Below are positions 8,727-17,518 of a stretch of 64,000 bases of DNA, piece after piece. The stretch is from positions 1-64,000 of the forward strand of contig NZ_JADMSU010000005.1 in the NCBI RefSeq assembly GCF_015561195.1, given 5' to 3'. The stretch's first letter is position 1, and every line of letters starts with the position of its first letter. A model generated the notes under the pieces. That model saw only the letters and a list, made by a program, of their open reading frames with translations. It did not search any database and was not told where the DNA came from. A program made the translations under genes and the position numbers. This DNA is from Collinsella aerofaciens (GTDB lineage Bacteria > Actinomycetota > Coriobacteriia > Coriobacteriales > Coriobacteriaceae).

Positions 8727-9455
8727 ATGCGCCTGTTTAAGCAGACGCCCGAGGACTATTACAACGCCCCCTACGCAGAGTTCCCAGCGCTCATCCGCGG
8801 CACCGTCGTCGTAGTCATGGCCATCCTTTGGGCCTTCTCCAAGCTCATGTGGCGTTGGAAGGTCGAGGACGCTGACCTGCTGTTTGAGCGCCAGGAAGGC
8901 CGCGGCAGCGTGGTCATCTGCAACCACACCTCGATGGCTGAGCTCTTGGCCGTGGAGACGGCGCTGTTCTTTGGGGGCCGCCGCATTCGTCCCATCTTTA
9001 AGTCCGAGTTCGCCAAGAGCAAGATTGTGCGCTGGGCCTTTAGCCGCGTTGGCGGCATTCCCGTCGAGCGCGGCACCGCCGACATGAAGTGCCTGCGCGC
9101 CGCCCAGCATGCGCTGCAGCGCGGCGAGGACGTCCTGATCTTCCCCGAGGGCACGCGCATCCGCTCGCGCGAGATCAAGCCCGAGGTCCACGGCGGTTTT
9201 GCGCTCATCGCTCAGATGGGCAAGGCGCCCGTCAACCCGCTCGCCATCTGCGGCTGGTCCGACATCACGCCCGCGGGCAAAAAGCTCATGCGTCCCAAGA
9301 AATGCTGGATTCGTGCCGGTAAGGCCGTCTCGCTTTTGGACGCGCCGGCCGGGCTTAAGCGTACGGAGCGCCTGGCCTGGTTTGAGTCCGAGGCCATGAA
9401 CCGCGTCTACGCCATGCGAGACGAGCTGTGCGCCGAGCATCCGGGCAGGTTCTAG
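8727..9455 (+). CDS. plsC: 1-acyl-sn-glycerol-3-phosphate acyltransferase (PlsC family)
   Basis: 242 residues with a hydrophobic N-terminal segment (about 25-42) that anchors it to the membrane. Motif I reads CNHTSMAEL near residue 70, so the usual HX4D pair is HX4E here (His kept, Asp replaced by Glu). Motif III FPEGTRIRS (about 147) and a motif IV proline region follow. The expected reaction is acylation of lysophosphatidate to phosphatidate in the phospholipid pathway that plsY and gpsA downstream also feed. The D-to-E change may affect activity or may mark a subgroup. Confidence 0.85.
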   Translation: MRLFKQTPEDYYNAPYAEFPALIRGTVVVVMAILWAFSKLMWRWKVEDADLLFERQEGRGSVVICNHTSMAELLAVETALFFGGRRIRPIFKSEFAKSKIVRWAFSRVGGIPVERGTADMKCLRAAQHALQRGEDVLIFPEGTRIRSREIKPEVHGGFALIAQMGKAPVNPLAICGWSDITPAGKKLMRPKKCWIRAGKAVSLLDAPAGLKRTERLAWFESEAMNRVYAMRDELCAEHPGRF

Positions 9456-9457
9456 CC

Positions 9458-10354
9458 ATGGGTGAGAACGTCATGAATACAGCTGCGGCCGCCGCTGAGG
9501 AGGTCGTCCCCACCATCGAGATCGCTGCCCACGCGGGCACCTGCTACGGCGTTCAGCGCGCGCTCGACATGGCACTGGCCGCCGCGCCGCAGGCAGGGGA
9601 GAGCGCTCAGGTCCATACCTTGGGTCCGCTCATCCATAACCCCATCGTTGTACGCGAGCTCGCTGAGGCAGGCGTTGGCTTGGCCGAAAACCTTGATAAT
9701 GCCGCTTCGGGCACCGTGATCATCCGCGCTCACGGCGTGGTGCCGCAGGTGATCGATGCCGCACGCGAGCGTGGCCTCGACGTGGTCGACGCCACCTGCC
9801 CCTACGTGAAAAAGGTCCACGTAGCGGCGGAGCGCTTGGTACACGAGGGCTACAACGTGGTAGTCGTGGGCGAGCCGGGCCACCCCGAAGTCGAGGGCAT
9901 TCTGGGCCACGCCGGCGATGACGCGCAGGTCGTGAGCTGTGCCGCCGACGCCGATGCTCTGTCGCTCAAGGGTAAAGTGGGCTTGGTCGTGCAGACCACC
10001 CAGACCGCGCAGAACCTCGCCGAGGTCGTGGCAGCTATCACCCCGCGCGTGCAGGAGCTGCGTGTGATCAACACCATCTGCGCCGCCACGAGTGAGCGTC
10101 AACAGGCAGCAGCCACACTTGCCAACCGCTGCGACTGCATGGTCGTGGTGGGCGGCAAGAACTCGGGCAACACCCGCCGCCTGGCGCAGATTTGCGCAGA
10201 CGCCTGCGAGCGCACGTATCACATCGAGGAAGCCTCCGAGCTCCAGGCCGCGTGGTTTACCGACACTCACCACATCGGCATCACCGCCGGAGCCTCCACC
10301 CCGCAAGAGCACATCGAACGCGCCGTCACGCGCATCAAGGAGCTTTGCCGCTAA
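9458..10354 (+). CDS. ispH: 4-hydroxy-3-methylbut-2-enyl diphosphate reductase
   Basis: 298 residues from ATG 9458, two bases after plsC; an ATG at 9473, with GGTGAGA before it, is an alternative. The three iron-sulfur cysteines are present in AHAGTCYGVQRAL (about 29), DATCPYVKKV (about 113) and INTICAATSERQ (about 208). The proton-relay region EPGHPEVEGI follows the second. It makes IPP and DMAPP in the last step of the MEP pathway. The cmk-plsC-ispH arrangement suggests one transcript. Confidence 0.95.
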   Translation: MGENVMNTAAAAAEEVVPTIEIAAHAGTCYGVQRALDMALAAAPQAGESAQVHTLGPLIHNPIVVRELAEAGVGLAENLDNAASGTVIIRAHGVVPQVIDAARERGLDVVDATCPYVKKVHVAAERLVHEGYNVVVVGEPGHPEVEGILGHAGDDAQVVSCAADADALSLKGKVGLVVQTTQTAQNLAEVVAAITPRVQELRVINTICAATSERQQAAATLANRCDCMVVVGGKNSGNTRRLAQICADACERTYHIEEASELQAAWFTDTHHIGITAGASTPQEHIERAVTRIKELCR

Positions 10355-10356
10355 CC

Positions 10357-11799
10357 ATGGACCAGACCGTACCCGCATACGCCGCCGAAGTGGCCGATTA
10401 CGGGCGCAGCCGCGACCCCGAGCCGGGTGAGGGCGCGCTCGTTAAGAACGTGCGTCCCGAGTCGCCCGCGTGGGATGTGGGTATCGAGCCGGGCATGCGC
10501 GTGCTCACGGTAAACGGTGAGGCGCTCACCGACATGATTGTGTGGCTCTGGGAGGCAGATGACGACACCGTCGACCTCGAGGTTTTCGACCCGCGCGACA
10601 ACAGCGTCACCCCCGTCGAGCTCGACCGCTTCCCGGGAGAGGACTGGGGCCTTGAGTTCGATGGCCCCATCTTCGATGGCATGCGCACCTGCGTGAACGC
10701 CTGCGTGTTCTGCTTTATGACGATGCTCCCCAAGGGCGGCCGCTCAACGCTCTATATTCGCGATGACGACTACCGCCTGAGCTTTTTGCAGGGCAACTTT
10801 GTCACGCTCACGAACCTCTCCGACGAGGACGTGCAAAACGTCATCGAGCGTAACATGAGCCCCATGAACGTGTCGGTCCATGCCGTGAGCCCCGACGTCC
10901 GCCGTCATATGATGGGCCGCAACGCCCAGCGAGGCATGGACGTACTCGAGGCCATCATGGCTGCCGGCATCGAGATTCACGCACAAATCGTGTTGTGCCC
11001 CGGCATGAATGACGGCGAGGAGCTGGAAAAGACCCTGCGCTTTTGCGAGGAGCACGAGCAAATCACAAGCCTGGGCATTGTGCCGCTCGGTTTTACCAAG
11101 CACCAAAACCGTTTTAGCTGGTCCTACAGCGACAAACCCGAGCTAGCGCGCGAGACCATCGCCATGATCCGTCCCTTCCAGGATCGAGCCTTCGAGCGCT
11201 TTGGCCGCCACACCTTCCAGATGAGCGACGAGTTCTATCTGGACGCCGGCATCGATCCTCCCGAGGCGGACTTTTACGACGGTTACCCGCAGTACTACGA
11301 CGGCATCGGCATGATCCGCTCGTATCTGGACGAGACCGACGACGTGCTGGCTACCGATGCCGAGCGACTGACCCGCGTCCGCGAGGCCATCGTCGCCCGT
11401 GGCCAGCACCTGCTGTGCCTCTCGGGCGCCAGCGCGCGAGACACCGTGGCACGCTTTGTGGAGTCGCCGCATGGTCTCGGCGGCACCGTCACAGCCATCA
11501 AGAACCACTACTTTGGCGGCAACGTGGACGTGACCGGCCTCATCGTCGCGTGTGACATTCTGGAGCAACTGCCCCAAGATCTGTCGGGGGTTATGCTCTT
11601 TGTGCCTAAGCTCATGTTCAACGCTGACGGCATGACGCTTGACGAGTATCATCGTGACGATTTACTCGCAAGCCTTACCAGTCGCGGCGCCGAGGTTCAT
11701 GTGGTGTCGACCATGCCGCATGAGCTGCTCGATACCCTGGAGCGCATCCTTGGCACTGTGCCCGCAGACTCTAACACTTCCACTGACCCTACCCATTAA
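10357..11799 (+). CDS. PDZ / radical SAM / DUF512 protein
   Basis: 480 residues from ATG 10357, two bases after the ispH stop. A PDZ-like domain (about 28-80, ESPAWDVGIEPGMRVLTVNG) is followed by a radical-SAM-like cluster motif, TCVNACVFCFMTMLPKG (C-x3-C-x2-C, near residue 112). LSFLQGNFVTLTNL comes next, then the long C-terminal DUF512 domain. This composite family is widespread in Clostridia, cyanobacteria and Coriobacteriia and is often next to the GTPase gene der, as here. No reaction is established. Adjacency suggests a link to ribosome assembly, which is inference. Confidence 0.85.
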   Translation: MDQTVPAYAAEVADYGRSRDPEPGEGALVKNVRPESPAWDVGIEPGMRVLTVNGEALTDMIVWLWEADDDTVDLEVFDPRDNSVTPVELDRFPGEDWGLEFDGPIFDGMRTCVNACVFCFMTMLPKGGRSTLYIRDDDYRLSFLQGNFVTLTNLSDEDVQNVIERNMSPMNVSVHAVSPDVRRHMMGRNAQRGMDVLEAIMAAGIEIHAQIVLCPGMNDGEELEKTLRFCEEHEQITSLGIVPLGFTKHQNRFSWSYSDKPELARETIAMIRPFQDRAFERFGRHTFQMSDEFYLDAGIDPPEADFYDGYPQYYDGIGMIRSYLDETDDVLATDAERLTRVREAIVARGQHLLCLSGASARDTVARFVESPHGLGGTVTAIKNHYFGGNVDVTGLIVACDILEQLPQDLSGVMLFVPKLMFNADGMTLDEYHRDDLLASLTSRGAEVHVVSTMPHELLDTLERILGTVPADSNTSTDPTH

Positions 11800-11809
11800 A
11801 GGAGAGCAG

Positions 11810-13144
11810 ATGAAACCTATCGTCGCCGTCGTCGGACGCCCCAACGTGGGCAAGTCCACGCTCGTTAACCGCCTGGCCCAGACCTCGGACGCCATCGTCC
11901 ACGAGTCCCGCGGCGTCACGCGCGACCGCTCGTACCACACGGCCGATTGGAACGGCCGCGAGTTCACCATCGTCGACACGGGCGGCATCGAGCCGCTCAA
12001 GAGCGACGATGTCTTTGCCACGTCCATCCGTGACCAGGCCCTCGCCGCCGCCGAGGAAGCCGCCGTCATCCTGTTTGTGGTCGACGGCCGCACCGGCGTC
12101 ACCGAGGAGGACGAGTCGGTCGCCCGCATGCTCAAGCGCTGCGACAAGCCGGTCTTTCTGCTGGTGAACAAGCTCGACAACCCCGATCGCGAAAACGAAA
12201 GCATCTGGGAGTTCTATTCGCTCGGCATCGGCGAGCCCACGCCGCTCTCGGCCCTGCATGGCCACGGCACGGGCGACCTGCTCGACGACATCGTGGCCCT
12301 GTTGCCCGAGGAGGAGGACGAGGTCGCCGATGAGTTCCCCGATGCGCTGAACGTGGCCATCATCGGCCGCCCCAACGCCGGTAAGTCCTCGCTGTTCAAC
12401 CGCATCCTGGGCGCCGACCGCTCTATCGTGTCCAACATTGCCGGCACGACGCGCGACGCCATCGACACCGTCGTGGAGCGCAACGGTAAGCACTACCGCA
12501 TGGTCGACACCGCGGGCATTCGCAAGAAGAGCACCGTGTACGAGAACATCGAGTACTACTCAATGGTTCGCGGCCTGCGCGCCATCGACCGCGCCGACGT
12601 GGCGCTGCTCGTCGTCGACGCCTCCGTGGGCGTCACCGAGCAGGACCAGAAGGTCATGGGTCTTGCCATCGAGCGCGGCTGCGCCATCGTGGTGCTGCTC
12701 AACAAGTGGGATCTGCTCGACGACGACCGCAAGCGCGAGGCCTGCATGGAGACCATCGACCGCCGTCTGGGCGTCATGGCTCCCTGGGCCCAGTACCTGC
12801 GCATCTCGGCCCTGACCGGCCGCAGCGTCGAGAAGATCTGGGCGATGGTCGACGCAGCCGAGAAGACGCGCTCGCAAAAGATCAGCACCTCGCGCCTCAA
12901 CACGTTCCTCACCGACCTGCGCGAGTTCGGCCACACCGTGGTGGACGGCAAGCGCCGCCTGCGCATGCACTACGTGACCCAGACGGGCGTCAACCCGCCG
13001 ACGTTCACGTTCTTCGTCAACCACAGCGACCTGGTCAACGACACCTACCAGCGCTACGTGGAGAACCGCATGCGCTCGACCTTCGATTTTGCCGGCACGC
13101 CCATTCGACTCTTCTTTAGGAAAAAGGAGCAAAAGGATGCATAA
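11810..13144 (+). CDS. der: Ribosome assembly GTPase Der (EngA)
   Basis: 444 residues from ATG 11810 with GGAGAG upstream. Two tandem GTPase domains: GRPNVGKSTLVNRL (about 9) with DTGGIEP, and GRPNAGKSSLFNRIL (about 185) with DTAGIRKKS. NKxD motifs are LVNKLDN and LLNKWDLL. A C-terminal KH-like domain (about 360-444) follows. It acts in 50S subunit maturation. The plsY start lies inside its last codons (8-base overlap). Confidence 0.97.
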   Translation: MKPIVAVVGRPNVGKSTLVNRLAQTSDAIVHESRGVTRDRSYHTADWNGREFTIVDTGGIEPLKSDDVFATSIRDQALAAAEEAAVILFVVDGRTGVTEEDESVARMLKRCDKPVFLLVNKLDNPDRENESIWEFYSLGIGEPTPLSALHGHGTGDLLDDIVALLPEEEDEVADEFPDALNVAIIGRPNAGKSSLFNRILGADRSIVSNIAGTTRDAIDTVVERNGKHYRMVDTAGIRKKSTVYENIEYYSMVRGLRAIDRADVALLVVDASVGVTEQDQKVMGLAIERGCAIVVLLNKWDLLDDDRKREACMETIDRRLGVMAPWAQYLRISALTGRSVEKIWAMVDAAEKTRSQKISTSRLNTFLTDLREFGHTVVDGKRRLRMHYVTQTGVNPPTFTFFVNHSDLVNDTYQRYVENRMRSTFDFAGTPIRLFFRKKEQKDA

Positions 13145-13820
13145 TCCGATTCTTCTGACCGCCATCTGCGCCGTGGTCTCGTTCTTTATCGGAGCGATTC
13201 CGTTTGGCCTGATCCTAGGCCGCGTGTTTAACCACACCGACATTCGCAAGGCGGGCTCCGGCAACATCGGCACCACCAACGCCCTGCGCGTAGCCGGCCC
13301 CAAGGTGGCCGCGCTCACGCTGCTGCTCGACTGCCTTAAGGGCGCCATCTGCGTCATGATCGCGCGTCCGCTCATCGCGGGCGTGGGCTATGGCTTCCCT
13401 GTGAGCATCATGGCACCTGGAGCCCCCGGCGACTGGATGCTCGGTGTCATTTGCCTGGCAGCGGTGTGGGGCCACATCTTCTCGCCCTACCTCAACTTCC
13501 ATGGCGGCAAGGGTATCGCAGTTGGTCTGGGCGTCATCCTCGCCTGGTACTGGCCCATCGGACTTTCGCTGCTGGGCATGTTTATCGTGGCCGTCGCCAT
13601 CACCAAGTTTGTGTCGGTGGGCTCGCTTGCCGCGGCCATCGGTCTTCCCATTGCCGTCTGCGCGGTCTTTCCGTACGGCAGCCTGGGACTTAAGTTTTGC
13701 ATGGCGATGATTGGCATCACCGTGGTGTGGGCCCATCGCGCGAACATCAAAAAGCTCATGACGGGTAAGGAGTCCAAGCTCTCGTTTACCAAGCGCGTCA
13801 CCGAGCCCGACGATAAGTAG
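13137..13820 (+). CDS. plsY: Glycerol-3-phosphate acyltransferase PlsY
   Basis: 227 residues from ATG 13137, preceded by AAAAGG and overlapping der. About five to six membrane helices. The conserved loops are AGSGNIGTTNALRVAG (about 41), HGGKGIAVGLG (about 122) and a later AHRANIKKL motif. It transfers acyl from acyl-phosphate to G3P, the first acylation of phospholipids. gpsA, which supplies the G3P, follows after 9 bases. Confidence 0.95.
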   Translation: MHNPILLTAICAVVSFFIGAIPFGLILGRVFNHTDIRKAGSGNIGTTNALRVAGPKVAALTLLLDCLKGAICVMIARPLIAGVGYGFPVSIMAPGAPGDWMLGVICLAAVWGHIFSPYLNFHGGKGIAVGLGVILAWYWPIGLSLLGMFIVAVAITKFVSVGSLAAAIGLPIAVCAVFPYGSLGLKFCMAMIGITVVWAHRANIKKLMTGKESKLSFTKRVTEPDDK

Positions 13821-13829
13821 GAGAGAGTC

Positions 13830-14837
13830 ATGAATGTTGCGCTGATTGGCTCCGGCTCCTGGGGAACCGCCGTCGCCGGCCTTGCTGCTGCGCGAGCCGA
13901 GCGCGTGACCATGTGGGCCCACAGCAAGCAGACGGCCACCGGCATTAACGGCGAGCACCGCAACCCGCGCTATCTTGTGGACTATGAACTGCCGACCAAC
14001 GTTTTTGCCACGACGGATCTGACCCAGGCGCTCGACGGCGCCGAGGCCATCATCTTTGCCGTTCCTTCGACGCACCTTCGCAGCGTGTGTCACCAGGCCG
14101 CGCCCTTTATCGGCGCCGATACCCCGGTGCTCTGCCTCACCAAGGGCATTGAGCCTGAGTCCGGCCTGCTCATGAGCGAGGTCATCGCCAGCGAGATCGG
14201 CAACGAGTCGCGTGTGGCGGCGCTCTCGGGCCCCAACCATGCTGAGGAAATCTGCCGCGGCGGGCTATCTGCCGCCGTCATCGCCAGCGAAGATCCGCAG
14301 ATAGGAGAGACCTTTAAGGACCTGCTCCTGTCCACGGCCTTCCGCATCTATTTATCGCAGGACATGACCGGTGTTGAGGTTTGCGGCGCCATGAAAAACG
14401 TCATCGCCATCGTGTGCGGCATCTCCGCCGGTAGCGGTGCGGGCGACAACACGCTCGCCCTCATCATGACGCGCGGCCTGGCCGAGATCAGCCGACTGGT
14501 GCACGCCCGAGGCGGTCAAGCTATGACCTGCATGGGACTTGCCGGCATGGGCGACCTTATCGCCACCTGTACCTCCGAGCATTCGCGAAACCGCACCTTT
14601 GGCTACGAGTTTGCCCACGGCGTTTCGCTCGACGAGTATCAGACGCGCACGCATATGGTGGTCGAGGGCGCCGTCGCCGCCCGCAGCGTCAGCGAGCTTG
14701 CCCGTTCACTGGGCGTAGACATTCCGCTCACCTTTGCCGTGGAGCAAACGCTCTACAACGGTGTTACTTTGGATAGGGCGCTCGAGATTCTTACCGATCG
14801 CGTCCCCTCTCAAGAGTTCTACGGACTCACCGACTAG
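13830..14837 (+). CDS. gpsA: Glycerol-3-phosphate dehydrogenase [NAD(P)+]
   Basis: 335 residues with N-terminal nucleotide-binding GSGSWGTAVAGLAA (7-20). The catalytic region has GVEVCGAMKNVIAIVCGI near 185 (Lys of AMKN) and LAGMGDLIATCTS near 235, both standard GpsA motifs. It reduces dihydroxyacetone phosphate to sn-glycerol-3-phosphate for PlsY. GGAGAG precedes the ATG. Confidence 0.95.
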   Translation: MNVALIGSGSWGTAVAGLAAARAERVTMWAHSKQTATGINGEHRNPRYLVDYELPTNVFATTDLTQALDGAEAIIFAVPSTHLRSVCHQAAPFIGADTPVLCLTKGIEPESGLLMSEVIASEIGNESRVAALSGPNHAEEICRGGLSAAVIASEDPQIGETFKDLLLSTAFRIYLSQDMTGVEVCGAMKNVIAIVCGISAGSGAGDNTLALIMTRGLAEISRLVHARGGQAMTCMGLAGMGDLIATCTSEHSRNRTFGYEFAHGVSLDEYQTRTHMVVEGAVAARSVSELARSLGVDIPLTFAVEQTLYNGVTLDRALEILTDRVPSQEFYGLTD

Positions 14838-14855
14838 CGCAGAAAGGCTTCTACC

Positions 14856-15527
14856 ATGGGTTCCATTAAAATCGCTCCGTCCGTCCTTTCGGCCGATATG
14901 GCCAACCTCAAGGGAGAGCTCGACAAGATCGCCGGCGCCGACTACGTGCACTTCGACGTCATGGACGGCCACTTTACCGGCAACCTCACCTTTGGCGTTG
15001 ACATCCTCAAGGCCGTCAAGCGCTCCACCAACGTGCCGGTCGATGCGCACCTGATGGTGTCGAACCCCGACGAGACGGTCGATTGGTACGCCGACGCCGG
15101 TGCCGATATGATCACGGTCCACTACGAGGCCTCCACGCACCTGCACCGCACGCTCACCCATCTACAGCAGCGCGGCGTCAAGGCCGGCGTGGTGCTCAAC
15201 CCCGCCACCCCCGTGTGCGTGCTCGAGAGCATCATTGATGTCGTCGACATGGTGCTGCTCATGAGCGTGAACCCCGGCTTTGGCGGCCAGAGCTTTATTC
15301 CCGGTACCATCGCAAAGCTCCATGAGCTCAAGGCCATGTGCGAGCGTCACGGCGTTTCACCCCTCATCGAGGTCGACGGCGGTATTTCTTCCAAAAACAT
15401 TGCCGAGGTCGTCAAGGCCGGTGCCAACGTGCTCGTAGCCGGCTCCGCCGTATTTAAGTCCGAAGATCCCGCCGCCGAGGTTGCGCTGCTGCAGAAGCTG
15501 GGCAACGAGGCCGCACAGGAGGCATAA
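14856..15527 (+). CDS. rpe: Ribulose-phosphate 3-epimerase
   Basis: 223 residues, the full TIM-barrel length. Signature motifs are VHFDVMDGHF (about 30), VDAHLMVSNP (about 63), LMSVNPGFGGQSFIP (about 132) and LIEVDGGIS (about 168), which hold the metal ligands and the two catalytic aspartates. It interconverts ribulose-5-P and xylulose-5-P in the pentose phosphate pathway. It sits between gpsA and a cysteine desulfurase with 18- and 6-base spacers. Confidence 0.95.
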   Translation: MGSIKIAPSVLSADMANLKGELDKIAGADYVHFDVMDGHFTGNLTFGVDILKAVKRSTNVPVDAHLMVSNPDETVDWYADAGADMITVHYEASTHLHRTLTHLQQRGVKAGVVLNPATPVCVLESIIDVVDMVLLMSVNPGFGGQSFIPGTIAKLHELKAMCERHGVSPLIEVDGGISSKNIAEVVKAGANVLVAGSAVFKSEDPAAEVALLQKLGNEAAQEA

Positions 15528-15533
15528 ACCCTT

Positions 15534-16712
15534 ATGACCCCAGGTCAAAACCGCATACCCGTGAATCTTGACTATGCCGCCTCGACGCCCATGCGCGCCG
15601 AGGCGCTCCTTGCGCAGCGCGAATATGACGACAGCGAGCTTGCAGGCGTCAACCCCAACTCGCTGCACTCGCTCGGCCGCAAGGCCGCCGCGCGCCTGGA
15701 GGTTGCCCGTCGCGAGATCGCCCATAGCTTTGGCGCACGCGTCCGCCCGTCCGAGATTGTTCTGACCAACGGCGGCACCGAAGCCAACCAGCTGGCGCTG
15801 CTCGGTCTTGCCGAGGGTGCTCGTCAGCGCGATCGCAAGCGTAACCGCGTGATCGTATCTGCCATCGAGCACGATTCGATTCTGGACAACCTGCCGCTGC
15901 TGCGTGCCGTCGGCTTTACCGTCGACCTGGTGCAGCCCTGCCGCGCGGGCTACATTGAGCCTGTCGCGCTTGTCGAGCTACTAGGCGACGACGTGGCGCT
16001 CGCGAGCATCATGGTTGCCAACAACGAGACCGGCGTGGTGCAGCCCATCCGCGAGCTGGCCGCCGCCGCACATGCTGCCGGCGCCTTGTTTCATACCGAT
16101 GCCATCCAGGGGTATCTGCACATTCCGCTCGATGTCACCGAGCTGGGCGTCGATGCTATGTCCGTCGCCGCCCATAAAATTGGCGGTCCTGTGGCATCCG
16201 GCGCGCTTTACGTTAAAACCCGCACGCCACTGCGCCCCCGCATTTTTGGCGGTGGACAGGAAGCCGGACGTCGCGCGGGCACGCAGGACCTGCGTACACA
16301 GCTGGCTTTTGCCGCTGCCGCCCGCACGCTGGCGCCCCATGTGGCCCAGGAGCGCACAACGCTGCAGGCCTTATCCGATAAGCTCTACGCCACGCTTACG
16401 GCCCATCCTCGCATTCACGCCACGATGGGCGACTACGCGCAGGCCGATCGTCTGCCGGGTATGGTTTCGATCTACATTGACGGCATGGACTCCGAGGAGC
16501 TCATCATCAAGCTCGACGCCGCCGGCTTTGAGGTATCGGCAGGCTCGGCATGCTCGAGCGGTAGCATGGACCCCAGCCACGTTTTGAGCGCGATGGGCAT
16601 CGGTCGCGAGCAGGCATTGGGAGCACTGCGCATTTCCTTTGATGACCGCGTGAATCCGAGCGATCTGGACGAGTTCGCCCAAACGCTGCTCTCGATCGTG
16701 GGTGCCGCATGA
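15534..16712 (+). CDS. Cysteine desulfurase (NifS/IscS family)
   Basis: 392 residues, PLP-dependent class V aminotransferase fold. DYAASTPMR starts the protein, TNGGTEANQLAL (about 78) is the PLP phosphate region and FHTDAIQGY (about 187) carries the cofactor aspartate. The Schiff-base lysine is in SVAAHKIGGP (about 210), and the catalytic cysteine is in GSACSSGSMDP (about 341). It provides sulfur for Fe-S clusters or thiolated tRNA. No scaffold gene is adjacent, so IscS, NifS or SufS assignment is not possible here. The next gene overlaps by 4 bases. Confidence 0.9.
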   Translation: MTPGQNRIPVNLDYAASTPMRAEALLAQREYDDSELAGVNPNSLHSLGRKAAARLEVARREIAHSFGARVRPSEIVLTNGGTEANQLALLGLAEGARQRDRKRNRVIVSAIEHDSILDNLPLLRAVGFTVDLVQPCRAGYIEPVALVELLGDDVALASIMVANNETGVVQPIRELAAAAHAAGALFHTDAIQGYLHIPLDVTELGVDAMSVAAHKIGGPVASGALYVKTRTPLRPRIFGGGQEAGRRAGTQDLRTQLAFAAAARTLAPHVAQERTTLQALSDKLYATLTAHPRIHATMGDYAQADRLPGMVSIYIDGMDSEELIIKLDAAGFEVSAGSACSSGSMDPSHVLSAMGIGREQALGALRISFDDRVNPSDLDEFAQTLLSIVGAA

Positions 16713-17518
16713 TCGTCGCCGAGCTTGAGCGCGCGCTGCTGGCACGCTATCCCAAGGCGGACGCCGAGGGCTGGGATCACGTAGGACTCTCCGTTGGCGA
16801 TCCGGCCGCAGAGATCACCGGCGTTGCCTGCGCACTCGATGCGACCGAGGCTAATGTTCGCCGCGCCCAAGAAGCAAGCGCCAACGTGCTGCTGACGCAT
16901 CATCCCATATACATCAAGGCACCCGAGGCCTTTTGTCCGGCGGATGCCACACGACCCCAGTGCAGTGCGGCCCTCTACGAGGCTGCCCGCTGCGGGGTGA
17001 GCATTATCTCGCTCCACACCAACCTGGACTGCTCGCACGAAGCCCGTGTCTGCCTGAGCAAGCTGCTGGGTGCCGCACCCGTGAGCTCACTGGAGCACGT
17101 GGACGACCCCGAGGCCACCGGCCTGGGCGCACTTGCAACGCTCAACGACCCGTGCACGCTGCGCGATCTTGCCACCCGTGCTGCCACGACCTTTGGCAGC
17201 GACCCGCGTGTGTGGGGCGAGGTCGATCACCCGTGTCGGACCGTCGCCATTTTGGGCGGCTCCCTGGGCGACTTCGGAGAGCTCGCCATCACTGCAGGCG
17301 CTGATGTTGTCGTGACGGGCGAGGCGGGGTACCACGTGGCGCAGGACCTTGCCTTGCGTGGCCTGGGCGTGATCCTACTCGGCCACGACCGCTCCGAAGA
17401 GCCGTTCGTGGATATCTTGATGAACTCTGCAGTTGACGCCGGGGTCGACCCCCGTCATACGATTAAAATACTGAACCCTTGCCAATGGTGGACTGTGACA
17501 AAAGGAGAGAACTTATGA
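16709..17518 (+). CDS. Nif3-like dinuclear metal-binding protein (DUF34)
   Basis: 269 residues. The N-terminal EGWDHVGLSVGDP and LLTHHPIYIK (metal-ligand histidines near 72) and the C-terminal GEAGYHV and GHDRSEEPF motifs are those of the Nif3/YqfO family. Some members are annotated as GTP cyclohydrolase I type 2, but the physiological role is unsettled. It overlaps the cysteine desulfurase by ATGA and the following zinc-ribbon gene by ATGA, so the three are translationally coupled. Nif3 beside a C4-zinc-ribbon protein is a recurring pair in Gram-positives. Confidence 0.9.
   Translation: MIVAELERALLARYPKADAEGWDHVGLSVGDPAAEITGVACALDATEANVRRAQEASANVLLTHHPIYIKAPEAFCPADATRPQCSAALYEAARCGVSIISLHTNLDCSHEARVCLSKLLGAAPVSSLEHVDDPEATGLGALATLNDPCTLRDLATRAATTFGSDPRVWGEVDHPCRTVAILGGSLGDFGELAITAGADVVVTGEAGYHVAQDLALRGLGVILLGHDRSEEPFVDILMNSAVDAGVDPRHTIKILNPCQWWTVTKGENL

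Noticed and set aside
8013-9440. 475-residue minus-strand ORF opposite cmk and plsC
   Set aside because: Both plus-strand genes have complete family motifs; the antisense frame has no recognisable domain.
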